41,665 nt of DNA from Lachnospiraceae bacterium (GTDB taxonomy: Bacteria > Bacillota > Clostridia > Lachnospirales > Lachnospiraceae): contig JAFSCH010000105.1 of assembly GCA_017436865.1 (NCBI GenBank), positions 1 through 41,665 on the forward strand, read 5' to 3'. Each line of letters begins with the position of its first letter. Within the stretch, counting starts at the first letter, position 1. Below, one piece after another: positions 16,259-25,902 of the stretch. The translations under genes were made by a program, and so were the position numbers. A model generated the notes under the pieces. The model had not been told where the DNA came from and searched no databases. It was given only the letters and a program-made list of their open reading frames with translations.

Positions 16259-17095
16259 TCAGTATTTTCGTAATTTATAAATCATTGTTTTTAATCCATT
16301 ATAAACACCCGAAAAATATTTATTTTCTGCAAGGATGCTACGCAAAGGTGCTAATGTCATCAGCATAATCAACCGGAACTTTAACACTTTTCCCTTTCCC
16401 ATATAATGCTCGGTAATCTCTCTGTGCTGCCTTGCAGACTGTTTCTTATGCTCCTTGGTTTCTGAATAACCTCCACCCTCATAAGATGCTGTCATAATTG
16501 GCAAATAGCATATTCTTGCCCTTTTCTTATAAAAGCACCATAAAAAGTGTTCATAATCCGCTCTGACATTGTATTTTGGTTCATATCCTCTTTCTGCGAA
16601 CATACTCTTATGATAAAAGCAAGTCTGATGACAAGGCACATTACGATAGCAGGTAAAATCATTCATCTGCGGAGCAGCATAAATAATATTACCCAACGCT
16701 TTATGATACATATTTCCATATACAATATCAGGACACTCACCAAACTCTTTCTGTTTTTCTATAATACCACTTGTTATTTTTTCTAATACATACGCATCAT
16801 AAAAAGAATCTCCCGTGTTTAGAAACAAATAATAATCCCCCGTTGCATAAGTACACGCCTGATTCATGGCATCGTAGATACTAGAATCTTTGCAGCTAAT
16901 AATCCGTATTTTCTCCATCTTCTGTACAAAACGGCTTCTTACCTGTTCTATCGATCCGTCTGTAGATTCTCCATCCTTGATAACAATTTCATAATTCTGA
17001 TATTTCTGATTTATAATGGTTTCTATTGTATCTAGTAAGCGTTGTCCCGAATTTAAACATACAACTAGAATACTATATTTTATTTCCTGTTTCAT
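16259..17095 (-). CDS. Glycosyltransferase family 2 (WcaA/CpsO type)
   Basis: A 278-residue GT-A enzyme opening YSILVVCLNSG, with EIVIKDGESTDGS near 35-47, SIYDAMNQACTYATGDY near 77-93 and NTGD in the metal-binding position near 97-100. The DGxSTDG plus IYDAMN plus N(S/T)GD pattern is that of WcaA-like enzymes of exopolysaccharide operons. A basic C-terminal region may contact the membrane. Sugar specificity is unknown. Confidence 0.88.
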   Translation of the reverse strand: MKQEIKYSILVVCLNSGQRLLDTIETIINQKYQNYEIVIKDGESTDGSIEQVRSRFVQKMEKIRIISCKDSSIYDAMNQACTYATGDYYLFLNTGDSFYDAYVLEKITSGIIEKQKEFGECPDIVYGNMYHKALGNIIYAAPQMNDFTCYRNVPCHQTCFYHKSMFAERGYEPKYNVRADYEHFLWCFYKKRARICYLPIMTASYEGGGYSETKEHKKQSARQHREITEHYMGKGKVLKFRLIMLMTLAPLRSILAENKYFSGVYNGLKTMIYKLRKY

Positions 17096-17125
17096 TGATT
17101 ACCTCAAACATCATTTTTCTAAACG

Positions 17126-18277
17126 TTATTTATATAGATATCGTTCTGCTTCAAACAGCCAGCTTCTATACGGAAGTAAACCAACTCCCGGTTTATCTGC
17201 TCCAGCAAGAAATACAATAAATAAAATAACGCACGCTATACAAACAATACACTTAACTCTTTTATGAATCTTTTCTTCCTCGATTCCCGAAAGAATCATT
17301 GGAATTAGAAACAATTGTGTTACCGAAAAATAATAAGCAATTCGTGTTACTACTGGTAAAAAGGAGAAGAACACACACACTACTACCGAAAGTAAATTTA
17401 GTTGCGCATAGAATAGCAGTTCTCTGTCCTCCTGTTCTTTTCGATATCGCATGTGATACCAAAGATACAGCCCCATTACAAGTACACCTCTTAGAATACT
17501 AATCGGACTGGTTCCTCCCTCTAAATACACCGTATTCTCATAAGAAGGATAAAACAATAAAGCAATCTTTAGTATTATTCCCTTAGCTAGAAAACAACCC
17601 GCACTAAACGCAATTCCTGTAATAATCATCCATCTCTTCCAGACAAAAGATGCCATCCAATACACTGGAATCGTAAGTAATACCGACTTATGGAATAACG
17701 ATGCAAGTAAAACACAAAATACAAACTTAATCAAATCCCTGTTTAAAACATAACGCATCGCATACAAAACAATTCCCAACGCAAAATAATAACGCATGGT
17801 ATTATATGTTTGAAAATACAGTCCTAACATCATAAACAGAAAATAAGTCATTGAAAAATCTGTACTCTGCTCATAAAATGCCTTTATAAAAATATATAAT
17901 GTCGCAAAAGCAAATACGGCAAACACAAGCTCATAGTATTCTCCACCTGCCAAAGTATAAATAATCCTTACCAACCAGTTAAATCCAGCCTCTGTTACCA
18001 CATAACCGCCTACATATACCTCATGAGCTGTCTGAGTGTATTGTCTATAGTCATTACCTATACCAAAACGTAACGCAGAACAAAGAAAAAGAATCATAAA
18101 AATTCCTACCAAATATATGCGATTTAGACTTTCTCTTCTTGTTTGTAAGCCTGTTCCTTTATATGCACGAATTCTACCTGTTCTTTGTTCACATATTTGT
18201 ACCTTACTAGCCATAAATATTGTGACTGCTGCAATTAATATATAAAAGAAAATCGAAATTACCATATCCGTCGACAT
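17126..18277 (-). CDS. EpsG-like polysaccharide polymerase
   Basis: A 383-residue integral membrane protein with around ten hydrophobic segments. The EpsG family motif FGIGNDYRQYT lies near residues 71-81, after the first segments. EpsG proteins play the Wzy role, joining lipid-linked repeat units on the outer face of the membrane. It sits between two glycosyltransferase genes. With the Wzz-like gene at 19145-20221 and the sugar transferase at 20221-21618 it completes a Wzy-type export set, except for a normal Wzx. Confidence 0.85.
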   Translation of the reverse strand: MSTDMVISIFFYILIAAVTIFMASKVQICEQRTGRIRAYKGTGLQTRRESLNRIYLVGIFMILFLCSALRFGIGNDYRQYTQTAHEVYVGGYVVTEAGFNWLVRIIYTLAGGEYYELVFAVFAFATLYIFIKAFYEQSTDFSMTYFLFMMLGLYFQTYNTMRYYFALGIVLYAMRYVLNRDLIKFVFCVLLASLFHKSVLLTIPVYWMASFVWKRWMIITGIAFSAGCFLAKGIILKIALLFYPSYENTVYLEGGTSPISILRGVLVMGLYLWYHMRYRKEQEDRELLFYAQLNLLSVVVCVFFSFLPVVTRIAYYFSVTQLFLIPMILSGIEEEKIHKRVKCIVCIACVILFIVFLAGADKPGVGLLPYRSWLFEAERYLYK

Positions 18278-18295
18278 AAAAAACCTTCAAAACCC

Positions 18296-19090
18296 TTATA
18301 AATGTTTCACAGAATGTATTCCCCGTTTCATCATCGCAAAGGCTTCCTTTCTTGGAATATCCTTACACATCACATCTGCATGAGCCAACAAAAATCTTAA
18401 TGCCATGAGTACTGCCAATTTCCCATACAGAAAATGATACAAAACTCCTCTATCTACAAAAAACTTTTCATGATACCCGTTAAACCATGTGGATTCTCGT
18501 TCTATTTCCATACCAATTTCCACGGGAACTGCATAAACCTTTAAACCATACTTCAAGCAATCTTTTAAAAACAAACTATCCTCACCATTACTGTACTTAG
18601 CTCCACCACCAAACAACAGCGAAAATGTTACATGAGCCGCATGTAACTTCTCTCTTCTTACAGCAAAAGAATAGGTTGGATAACGTCCCGCATTCCATAT
18701 ATGCACCCTGTGAAATTGTTCTGTGTAATAAGTCGCCCTTGACTCACCTACACGCATATTAAACAATAACATATCTGCCTCTGGGTGCTTTTCAAATTCC
18801 TTTAAAATCTTTTGTTCATACCCTGCATCATAGACAATATCCTCATCTGAAAACAACACAATATCTGCTGTTGCCCGCAACAATGCATTATTACGACTTA
18901 ATCCAACACCCTTTTCCACAAAACTGTAACAGCTAATTTTTTTCCCTGCATGCTCATACTCCTGAACAGCGAAGGCATCCGTCTGATTAATAATAACAGC
19001 ATCGCTTTCCAAATGCATTCTCTCTGCTAATGTAGACACATCCTGTCCAACCGCTGATACAAGAACCTGTAAATTCATATTAATAACCAT
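18296..19090 (-). CDS. GT2-like glycosyltransferase
   Basis: A 264-residue GT-A fold protein. It opens MNLQVLVSAVGQD, has GVGLSRNNALLRATADIVLFSDED (a G-x-SxxRN block followed by the acidic D-E-D metal site, about residues 62-85), and a later SFAVRREKL and GGGAKYSNGEDSLFL region typical of acceptor-side GT2 loops. The start is uncertain. An ATG at 19090 and one four codons later (19078) share an AAAGG sequence that is too close to the first and rather far from the second. Function is inferred from family and operon position. Confidence 0.75.
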   Translation of the reverse strand: MVINMNLQVLVSAVGQDVSTLAERMHLESDAVIINQTDAFAVQEYEHAGKKISCYSFVEKGVGLSRNNALLRATADIVLFSDEDIVYDAGYEQKILKEFEKHPEADMLLFNMRVGESRATYYTEQFHRVHIWNAGRYPTYSFAVRREKLHAAHVTFSLLFGGGAKYSNGEDSLFLKDCLKYGLKVYAVPVEIGMEIERESTWFNGYHEKFFVDRGVLYHFLYGKLAVLMALRFLLAHADVMCKDIPRKEAFAMMKRGIHSVKHL

Positions 19091-19144
19091 ACCTTTCCAG
19101 AAATCTCGTCACCGTCGACTCCAACCAAATAACAAAATCTCATC

Positions 19145-20221
19145 TTATTGTATTCCGTAAAGCTTCATCCACTTTCGATTCACATCTACCAAAATTGCAC
19201 CTATTATCTTGCAATCTTGATTTTCTAACTGGTTTATCTTCTCTATCACAGCTTCTCTACAAGGCTTTCCAAAAGGAATTGCAAGAATCACGCCATCTGT
19301 TCGACGAATAGCATCATAATCCTCTTTTGTCAGAATCTCCTTCGCCTGAGCCTTCAACTCAACCTTTACAGAATTCTTATCATATATAGACATTACTATT
19401 TCTCTACATTTTTGTGCATAGTCTCCAGCTACAACATCTGCTATTATCATTTGCTTACCACACATCTTTTCGATATGATACTGCAATGCAAGCCGTAATG
19501 CAATTTCTTGTGTTCCTTGCGCTTCATTCCCACTTTTATACAGCAAACCAAATACTGGTATATTCAAGCTCTGCAAAATGGAACGCTTTGTATAATATCT
19601 GCTTCCCATGCAAAAGCTCGCTGCAATAGCAAACATTCCAAGTAACACACCACATACTGCTCCTAGGAATGCTGCACGCCATGTAAATAATGGTTCCTCC
19701 ACCTGTACTACACCATTATTTTCTATTTGCACAATCGAATCAATCTCAACGATCTTCTCCACACGACTCGCCAAGGTTTCAAGCGACTGCTTGGTTATTT
19801 CGCTGACAGAAGCAACCAATTCCGCATCCAGTCCCTTAACAGTAATCGTCAGATACCTTACATCTGATAAAATATCAGCCGTTATCATATCTTTCACATA
19901 CGCCCTACTGTAATCCGAACCTAAGATTTCCATCGTATTACCTAAAATCCAATCAGAAGCCATGACATCATTCCATGTAAAATCATTATAATAGTCTTTC
20001 CCGTCTATTCGACCCTCTGCAAACTCAATATAATATTCCGTTTCTGCCTGATACATTGTCCCTTCTGAAGTCATAACCGTTATAAGCAAATAGAGACCGC
20101 TGCCCAAAACGGCACCGGCCACTCCCATCAGAAGCAAATATGGCAATTTATGCAGGAAACAAACTAGCAATGCTTTGCTATCAATGCCCTCCTGCCAATA
20201 CTTTGATTCGCATGCCTGCAT
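19145..20221 (-). CDS. Wzz-like chain-length protein with degenerate kinase-like tail
   Basis: A 358-residue protein. An N-terminal membrane segment (about 28-50) and a second one (about 182-207) enclose an extracytoplasmic Wzz domain with a coiled middle part. The cytoplasmic tail (about 225-358) has the look of a bacterial tyrosine kinase domain (DAIRRTDGVILAIPFGKP, then KIIGAILVDVN), but no Walker A P-loop and no tyrosine cluster at the C-terminus. It therefore probably controls chain length but cannot phosphorylate. The start overlaps the stop of the upstream sugar transferase (shared base 20221). The fusion and degeneration are judged by eye. Confidence 0.75.
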   Translation of the reverse strand: MQACESKYWQEGIDSKALLVCFLHKLPYLLLMGVAGAVLGSGLYLLITVMTSEGTMYQAETEYYIEFAEGRIDGKDYYNDFTWNDVMASDWILGNTMEILGSDYSRAYVKDMITADILSDVRYLTITVKGLDAELVASVSEITKQSLETLASRVEKIVEIDSIVQIENNGVVQVEEPLFTWRAAFLGAVCGVLLGMFAIAASFCMGSRYYTKRSILQSLNIPVFGLLYKSGNEAQGTQEIALRLALQYHIEKMCGKQMIIADVVAGDYAQKCREIVMSIYDKNSVKVELKAQAKEILTKEDYDAIRRTDGVILAIPFGKPCREAVIEKINQLENQDCKIIGAILVDVNRKWMKLYGIQ

Positions 20222-21618
20222 TACTTCTCTTCCTCCTCTTTTCTGATTTCCTTCATTGCTGTAATCTGGTTTTCTTCCACACCTTCTGTACTATCCGGCT
20301 GGAACAAAATCTTTAGGGTAAGAAGCATCAGCTTTAAATCAAGCCATATACTATAATTCTCTATATAAAATAAATCTAATTTCAACTTGTCATACGGAGT
20401 TGTATTGTATTTTCCATACACCTGCGCATACCCCGCAAGTCCTGCCTTTACCTTTGTTCTAAAGGTGAATTCCGGCATTTCCTCCTGATATTGCTTAATA
20501 ATCTCCGGCCGTTCCGGTCTTGGACCAATAAATGACATCTCACCTTTTAGAATATTGAATAACTGAGGAAGCTCGTCTATTCTGACCTTACGAATAAACT
20601 TACCAATTGGTGTAATTCGATTATCATTCTTAGAAGCCAATCTGGCAACTCCATCTTTTTCTGCATCCGTACGCATACTGCGGAATTTTAAAATCTTAAA
20701 TTCCTGCATATCTCTCGTACAGCGTACCTGCTTATAAAGCACCGGACCGCCATCATAGCACTTTACCAAAATTGCTGTAATCAACATAAAAGGCGAGCTC
20801 AGGATAATCAGTACCAAAGAACAAATAATGTCCACTGTACGTTTGATAAATCTCTGCTCTACCGTCATAGAATACTCTCTTGTAAAAAGAATCGGTGTAT
20901 CAAATAAATGAAGCTGTTCTGAGCCACGAATCAAAATATCCGGAATCTTTGGCATCATATACACTCGAATATCTTTACTATAGCAAAACTTTAACAGTTT
21001 ACTTCTAAGTGCTGTATTAATATCCCACAGGATAACGCCATCATAACGGCACATAATTTCTTTTTCTAATTCCTGCTGCCCTTCATCCTCATGCACACAT
21101 TTTACAATGTTATACTTGTCTTTTCTACTCTCAAACTTCTGCAAAATACTTTCAATAGGTCTGTCACCACTAATCAATAACAAATTCCTTGGTGGAAACA
21201 GTTGTGCATAAAATCGTTGACAGATAAACGTCCACAGAGCTGCAAAAAGCAACTGCGCCAACGTCATACCAAGTATTGGATAAACCGTAACCAACTTTAA
21301 AGAGAGCAAACAAATCTGAAAATAAGAAATTGCATTTACAAACAAAAGTGATAAAACCTGTGAAAAATATACATCCATAGGTTTTAAATATCCTATTTTC
21401 AAACCACCATACGTCGCAGAAAAGAAAAGAAGCAATAACAAATATACTGCTGCCAACAACCAAAAACCTTTTCCTGTGAAATTTCTCCACATATATTTCT
21501 GCATAATATCGTTGTATATAACACGCCATACATATACATATGCAGCGGTATGTACCAGCAATCCAATTAAAGAAAGCTGCAATACGATAATTCTTTTTAC
21601 AGATTCTAAACGTCTCAC
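20221..21618 (-). CDS. Polyprenyl-phosphate sugar-1-phosphate transferase (initiating)
   Basis: A 465-residue membrane enzyme that starts repeat-unit synthesis by placing a sugar-1-phosphate on undecaprenyl phosphate. It has four or five N-terminal membrane helices (to about residue 140), a cytoplasmic CoA-binding-like middle region, a helix near 268-288, and the C-terminal catalytic domain (about 262-450). That domain has KRTVDIICSLV, FKILKFRSMRTDAE, RVRIDELPQLFNIL in the form RKVRIDELPQ, GPRPERPE, and KAGLAGYAQVYGKYNT. The length fits the WbaP/CpsE class. The transferred sugar is unknown. Confidence 0.93.
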   Translation of the reverse strand: MRRLESVKRIIVLQLSLIGLLVHTAAYVYVWRVIYNDIMQKYMWRNFTGKGFWLLAAVYLLLLLFFSATYGGLKIGYLKPMDVYFSQVLSLLFVNAISYFQICLLSLKLVTVYPILGMTLAQLLFAALWTFICQRFYAQLFPPRNLLLISGDRPIESILQKFESRKDKYNIVKCVHEDEGQQELEKEIMCRYDGVILWDINTALRSKLLKFCYSKDIRVYMMPKIPDILIRGSEQLHLFDTPILFTREYSMTVEQRFIKRTVDIICSLVLIILSSPFMLITAILVKCYDGGPVLYKQVRCTRDMQEFKILKFRSMRTDAEKDGVARLASKNDNRITPIGKFIRKVRIDELPQLFNILKGEMSFIGPRPERPEIIKQYQEEMPEFTFRTKVKAGLAGYAQVYGKYNTTPYDKLKLDLFYIENYSIWLDLKLMLLTLKILFQPDSTEGVEENQITAMKEIRKEEEEK

Positions 21619-21645
21619 TCTTTCACCTCAATGTCACTACTATCC

Positions 21646-22419
21646 TTATACTCTGCGAAGTACTGCACGCAATGCCCAGAAACACATACAATATGCACTA
21701 TAAAATACATTTAACTTTTCCTGCTTGCGATATAATCTCCAAATTCTTTTTATCGCTTCCAGTTTATTGGAAGATAAAGTATTAGCACTTCTGCGATATT
21801 TTACAAGGTTTTTGTCAAGCCCATACGCCTTTCCATAAACCTTTAATAAATGCCACCAGGTTGCTGTATCCTCACTTGCAATCTTCGGCATAAAGATATC
21901 TTCATCTTTTATTTTTGAACGGTCAATCATAACCGTAGACGTAAAAATAGTTGTATTTTTTAAAGCCTCAGAATAAACAATCTCTTCCGGAACCCTAACA
22001 ATCTTTCCAAGCCCCTTACCATATTCATCTGCAAATTCATATCCAGTAAATACAAAACCTGCCTGTTTCTCTTGCATAAAATGTATTTCTTTCTCAAGCT
22101 TTTCAGGCTCCCATAAATCATCTGAATCCAAAAAACACAAATATCTACCTTTTGCATAAGAAACACCATAATTCCTTGCAGCCGCAGCTCCCTGATTCGT
22201 TTCCTGATGTATCAAGCAGATCCTTGCGTCCTTTGCTGCTTTTTCCTCAATAAGAGCACAACTTCTATCCTTTGAGCAATCATCTACCAAAAGCAGCTCC
22301 CAATCTTCATAAGTCTGCTTCTGTACACACTCTATGGTTTCTTCAATAAAGCGCTCTACCTGATATACCGGAACGACAATACTAACCAAACTATCTTTAT
22401 CGCCAAATTCTCTCATCAA
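21646..22419 (-). CDS. Glycosyltransferase family 2
   Basis: A 257-residue GT-A enzyme. SIVVPVYQVE opens the domain, LLVDDCSKDRS lies near 38-48, GAAAARNYG near 77-85, and the D-x-D-containing FLDSDDLW near 96-103. There are no membrane segments, apart from a hydrophobic patch near the C-terminus. Its start directly follows the stop of the GtrB-like gene, so the two are likely coupled. Confidence 0.9.
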   Translation of the reverse strand: MMREFGDKDSLVSIVVPVYQVERFIEETIECVQKQTYEDWELLLVDDCSKDRSCALIEEKAAKDARICLIHQETNQGAAAARNYGVSYAKGRYLCFLDSDDLWEPEKLEKEIHFMQEKQAGFVFTGYEFADEYGKGLGKIVRVPEEIVYSEALKNTTIFTSTVMIDRSKIKDEDIFMPKIASEDTATWWHLLKVYGKAYGLDKNLVKYRRSANTLSSNKLEAIKRIWRLYRKQEKLNVFYSAYCMCFWALRAVLRRV

Positions 22420-23361
22420 TTAAAATTCTTCCTTTACCAAATATTTTGGTCTGTCCTTCACTTCCATATACATTTTACTCATGTACTGTCCCATAATACC
22501 AAGACAAAGCAATTGAACTCCTCCAATAAAGGAAATAATGCAAATCGTTGATGGCCATCCCGCAACAGGATCTCCATATATCATGGCTCTGATAAAAATA
22601 AAAAACATAAATACAAACGCCAGAGCACAGAACAAAATACCAAATAAAGACGCCATAGAAAGCGGTACGGTCGAAAACGCCATAATTCCATCTAAAGAAT
22701 ATAAAAACAGCTTCCAGAAAGACCACTTTGTCTCTCCTGCCACACGTTGTACATTCTCATATTCAATCCACTTTGTTTGATATCCTACCCAGCCAAAAAT
22801 CCCCTTTGAAAAACGATTGTATTCTCTCATGGATAAGATTGCATCCGTTACCTGTCTTGTCATCAAACGATAATCTCTTGCACCATCTACAATTTCAGTC
22901 TTAGAAATCTTACGCATCAACCCATAAAATCTTCTGGCAAAAAAGGAACGAATCGGCGGTTCTCCCTTTCTATCTACTCTTCTGGTTGCCACTGAATCAT
23001 ATCCTTGTTCAATATAACCATACATTTCCGGTAAAATTGCAGGAGGATCTTGTAAATCCGCATCCATTAATACGGTAAAATCACCCTTTGCTTTTTCTAA
23101 ACCAGCAATAATAGCAGCCTCTTTTCCAAAATTTCTAGAGAATGAAACCAAATGTACTCTTTCATCCTGTTCACGCAGCTTTTTCACCGCTTCTACGGTT
23201 CGGTCTTTAGAACCATCATCTACAAACACAAATTCCAGCTCTATATCTTTTTCATGAAAAAATGCTTCCTGCTTTTTAGTCTCTGCATAAAACAAAGGCA
23301 CACTTTCTTCTTCATTATAGCAGGGCACAATAATACTTAATGTCTTTCCATATACTTTCAA
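22420..23361 (-). CDS. Membrane GT2, dolichol-phosphate-sugar synthase/GtrB type
   Basis: A 313-residue protein with an N-terminal GT2 domain: LSIIVPCYNEE, then VFVDDGSKDRT, then SFSRNFGKEAAIIAGLEKAKGD, then the metal-binding MDADLQDPP. Two C-terminal membrane helices span about 225-255 and 270-292. This class loads a sugar onto polyprenyl phosphate, giving a lipid donor for modification of glycan on the outer face. Its ATG overlaps the stop of the Spo0A-like gene by 4 bases (ATGA), so the two are translationally coupled. Confidence 0.9.
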   Translation of the reverse strand: MKVYGKTLSIIVPCYNEEESVPLFYAETKKQEAFFHEKDIELEFVFVDDGSKDRTVEAVKKLREQDERVHLVSFSRNFGKEAAIIAGLEKAKGDFTVLMDADLQDPPAILPEMYGYIEQGYDSVATRRVDRKGEPPIRSFFARRFYGLMRKISKTEIVDGARDYRLMTRQVTDAILSMREYNRFSKGIFGWVGYQTKWIEYENVQRVAGETKWSFWKLFLYSLDGIMAFSTVPLSMASLFGILFCALAFVFMFFIFIRAMIYGDPVAGWPSTICIISFIGGVQLLCLGIMGQYMSKMYMEVKDRPKYLVKEEF

Positions 23362-23726
23362 GCTATCTGCTCCTTACTTACCTTATCTCGCAACACCCTA
23401 ATTACTTCTGTATTCGTAGGTCTTTCCGAGCTTCTCTCGTAATACTCACAAAAAACCTCTCTTAAAGCCTCATGATTTCCTTTTATCCATGCTGTTTCAA
23501 TACTATTTCTAATTGCACGTTCTACCTGCTTATCATTTGCCTTAAAACGCTTTGCAATTTCCGGATACAAAAGCTTTGTTACACTTGTAACCACTTCTTC
23601 ATCAAAACATGCTATCAATACAGCTTCTCTTAAATAACGATATCCTATCTGGCTCGCCTGAAATCCACATCGAAGTAACAGGTATGTAGTATATTTCAAA
23701 ATTTCTACTCGGTCGTTTGTATTCAT
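23358..23726 (-). CDS. Stand-alone Spo0A C-terminal DNA-binding domain protein
   Basis: A 122-residue protein that is almost entirely a Spo0A effector domain. Matching blocks are GYRYLREAV (28-36), LLYPEIAKRF (52-61), the recognition helix region VERAIRNSIETAWIKGN (68-84) and RPTNTEVI (102-109). All have direct counterparts in the C-terminal domain of Bacillus Spo0A. The receiver domain is absent, so phosphorylation cannot control it. I chose the ATG at 23726 behind GGGGGAG. A GTG at 23744 would add six residues and overlap fcl. It lies between fcl and a GtrB-like gene (4-base overlap with the latter), so it is made together with the glycan enzymes and is likely a local regulator. Targets are unknown. 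Confidence 0.9.
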   Translation of the reverse strand: MNTNDRVEILKYTTYLLLRCGFQASQIGYRYLREAVLIACFDEEVVTSVTKLLYPEIAKRFKANDKQVERAIRNSIETAWIKGNHEALREVFCEYYERSSERPTNTEVIRVLRDKVSKEQIA

Positions 23727-23743
23727 ACACTCCCCCGCCAGCA

Positions 23744-24685
23744 CTACATTCTAGCATCCTGCACATTGTCACGAAACCAGTCATAAGCTAATTGTACGCC
23801 TTCTTCCAAGTCCACCTTATGCTCCCAACCAAGTCCATGAAGCTTTGTTACATCGGTCAGTTTTCTCGGGGTTCCATCCGGCATATCTGTATTCCAAATA
23901 ATATCTCCTTCAAAACCAACTACCTTCTGTACTGTTTCAGCCAGCTCTTTAATAGAAACTTCCTTACCTGTACCAATATTTACATGCTGCTCACCGCTAT
24001 AATTTTCTAATAAGAATACACAAGCATCTGCCATATCATCTACATACAAAAATTCACGAAGCGGTGTGCCAGTGCCCCAAAGTTCTACACTTGGTGCTCC
24101 ATTTACTTTTGCCTCATGGAACTTACGAATCATAGCCGGCATAACATGTGAACCAGACAAATCATAGTTATCATGTGGACCATAAAGATTAGTAGGCATA
24201 CAACTGATAAAATCATCGCCATACTGCTTCTTGAAAAACTTACACATCTCAAGTCCTGCAATCTTAGCAATTGCATAAGCCTCATTCGTAACCTCTAATG
24301 CTCCAGTCAATAAAGCATCTTCCGGAATTGGCTGCGGAGCCATCTTAGGGTAAATACAAGTACTTCCCAAGAAAAGTAATTTCTTTACTTTATAGTCATG
24401 ACATGCCTTAATCACATTACACTGAATCTGCATATTTTCATACGCAAATTCCGCTGGTGCCGTGTTATTCGCATTAATTCCACCAACCTTAGCAGCAGCA
24501 AGCACAACTACATCTGGCTTCTCTTCCTCAAAAAAGGTACGAACTGCAGCCTGATTTGTTAAATCCAGCTCTTTATGTGTTCTTCCTATTACATTTGTAT
24601 ATCCTTTTGCCTGAAGATTTCTTACGATTGCAGAACCAACCAACCCTCTGTGACCTGCTACATATATCTTATCTGTCTTATTCAT
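23744..24685 (-). CDS. fcl: GDP-L-fucose synthase
   Basis: A 313-residue extended SDR enzyme that epimerises and reduces GDP-4-keto-6-deoxy-D-mannose to GDP-L-fucose. The NADP-binding [12 protein letters not shown] lies at 12-23, the active-site [16 protein letters not shown] near 107-122, and the Y-x3-K catalytic pair in [10 protein letters not shown] near 134-143. [23 protein letters not shown] is the typical substrate region. It follows gmd directly, giving a complete two-step route from GDP-mannose. Confidence 0.95.
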   Translation of the reverse strand: MNKTDKIYVAGHRGLVGSAIVRNLQAKGYTNVIGRTHKELDLTNQAAVRTFFEEEKPDVVVLAAAKVGGINANNTAPAEFAYENMQIQCNVIKACHDYKVKKLLFLGSTCIYPKMAPQPIPEDALLTGALEVTNEAYAIAKIAGLEMCKFFKKQYGDDFISCMPTNLYGPHDNYDLSGSHVMPAMIRKFHEAKVNGAPSVELWGTGTPLREFLYVDDMADACVFLLENYSGEQHVNIGTGKEVSIKELAETVQKVVGFEGDIIWNTDMPDGTPRKLTDVTKLHGLGWEHKVDLEEGVQLAYDWFRDNVQDARM

Positions 24686-24697
24686 ATTTAAACCTTT

Positions 24698-25768
24698 CTA
24701 CGCGTTCTGTGCCTTATATTCCTCACAAGACATACCAGCAATTGTCTTTAAATCAGAATCCATCATCATAGATACAAGTCCTTTAAAGTCAACCTTTCTC
24801 TTCCAACCAAGCTCTTTTTCCGCTTTTGTAGAATCACCCCAAAGGAATTCAACCTCGGCAGGACGGTAGAATTCAGGATTTACATCTACCAAAAGCTTAC
24901 CTGTCTTTTCATCATATCCCTTTTCATTGACACCTTCGCCTTCCCAGCGAATCTTGATACCAAGCTCTGCAAAAGCTGCCTCTACGAATTCACGCACCGT
25001 ATGTGTTTCATTTGTCGCAAGAACATAATCTCCCGGAACTGCCTGCTGAAGCATTAACCACATTCCTTCAATATAATCTCCTGCAAATCCCCAGTCTCTC
25101 TTTGCATTCATATTTCCAAGTGAAAGCTTGTCCTGCTTACCTGCAATAATATTAGCAATAGCAAGTGTAATCTTTCTAGTTACAAAGTTCTCACCTCTTC
25201 TTGGTGATTCATGATTGAAAAGAATACCATTACATGCAAACATATTATAAGACTCTCTGTAATTAACCGTAATCCAATAAGAATATAACTTTGCTACACC
25301 ATATGGACTCTTTGGATAAAATGGTGTCTTTTCACTCTGTGGAGCTGTTTCTGGAAGTCCTCCAAACAACTCAGAAGTAGATGCCTGATAAAAACGACAA
25401 TTTCCACCATTTACGCGAATTGCCTCTAACAACTTTAATGTGCTTACACCTGTTGCATCGGCTGTATATTCAGGTACTTCAAAAGAAACACCAACATGAG
25501 ACTGTGCTGCAAGATTATAAACCTCTGTCGGTCTAATCTCACCAATCAGTCTCATAAGGTTAGAAGAATCTGTTGTATCTGCAAAATGCAGGAAAAATTT
25601 AACTTTGTTATATTCTGAATTTAATAAATGGTCAATTCTTGCAGTATTAGAAATACTGTGTCTTCTTACCAAGCCATGTACCTCGTAACCCTTCTCTAAT
25701 AAAAACTCTGCAAGGTAAGAGCCATCTTGACCTGTAATACCTGTAATCAGTGCAATATTTTTATTCAT
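24698..25768 (-). CDS. gmd: GDP-mannose 4,6-dehydratase
   Basis: A 356-residue extended SDR enzyme that makes GDP-4-keto-6-deoxy-D-mannose. [18 protein letters not shown] (residues 9-26) binds the cofactor, [10 protein letters not shown] lies near 127-136, the catalytic [12 protein letters not shown] near 152-163, and [16 protein letters not shown] near 183-198. It is the first gene of the polysaccharide operon, with AGAGG 7 bases before the ATG and a good promoter about 95 bases upstream. Fucose or a related 6-deoxyhexose is therefore expected in the glycan. Confidence 0.96.
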   Translation of the reverse strand: MNKNIALITGITGQDGSYLAEFLLEKGYEVHGLVRRHSISNTARIDHLLNSEYNKVKFFLHFADTTDSSNLMRLIGEIRPTEVYNLAAQSHVGVSFEVPEYTADATGVSTLKLLEAIRVNGGNCRFYQASTSELFGGLPETAPQSEKTPFYPKSPYGVAKLYSYWITVNYRESYNMFACNGILFNHESPRRGENFVTRKITLAIANIIAGKQDKLSLGNMNAKRDWGFAGDYIEGMWLMLQQAVPGDYVLATNETHTVREFVEAAFAELGIKIRWEGEGVNEKGYDEKTGKLLVDVNPEFYRPAEVEFLWGDSTKAEKELGWKRKVDFKGLVSMMMDSDLKTIAGMSCEEYKAQNA

Positions 25769-25848
25769 AATTATACCTCTCTTAATTTATATACTTTTGT
25801 AACTATTCACAATGCGTATGCCTGCTAAACAATTACTAATATTTTTCC

Positions 25849-25894
25849 ATGTTGCCTTCTATAGTATACACGCCTAAAATGTGCATGGCAACAT
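25849..25894. promoter_or_regulatory. Operator-like palindrome around gmd promoter
   Basis: ATGTTGCC (25849-25856) and GGCAACAT (25887-25894) are perfect inverted half-sites. The right arm covers the -35 box, and the left arm lies near the transcription start. The -10 box lies between them. The layout is what one expects of a repressor site, but the protein is unknown. Confidence 0.45.
25863..25891 (-). promoter_or_regulatory. Sigma-A promoter of the polysaccharide operon
   Basis: On the minus strand, TTGCCA (25886-25891) and TATACT (25863-25868) are spaced by 17 bases. A TG pair sits directly before the -10 box. The predicted start is near 25856, about 90 bases upstream of the gmd ATG. Confidence 0.75.
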
Positions 25895-25902
25895 AATTTT
25901 AA

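Noticed and set aside
19145-20221. Active bacterial tyrosine kinase
   Set aside because: No Walker A P-loop and no C-terminal tyrosine cluster are visible.
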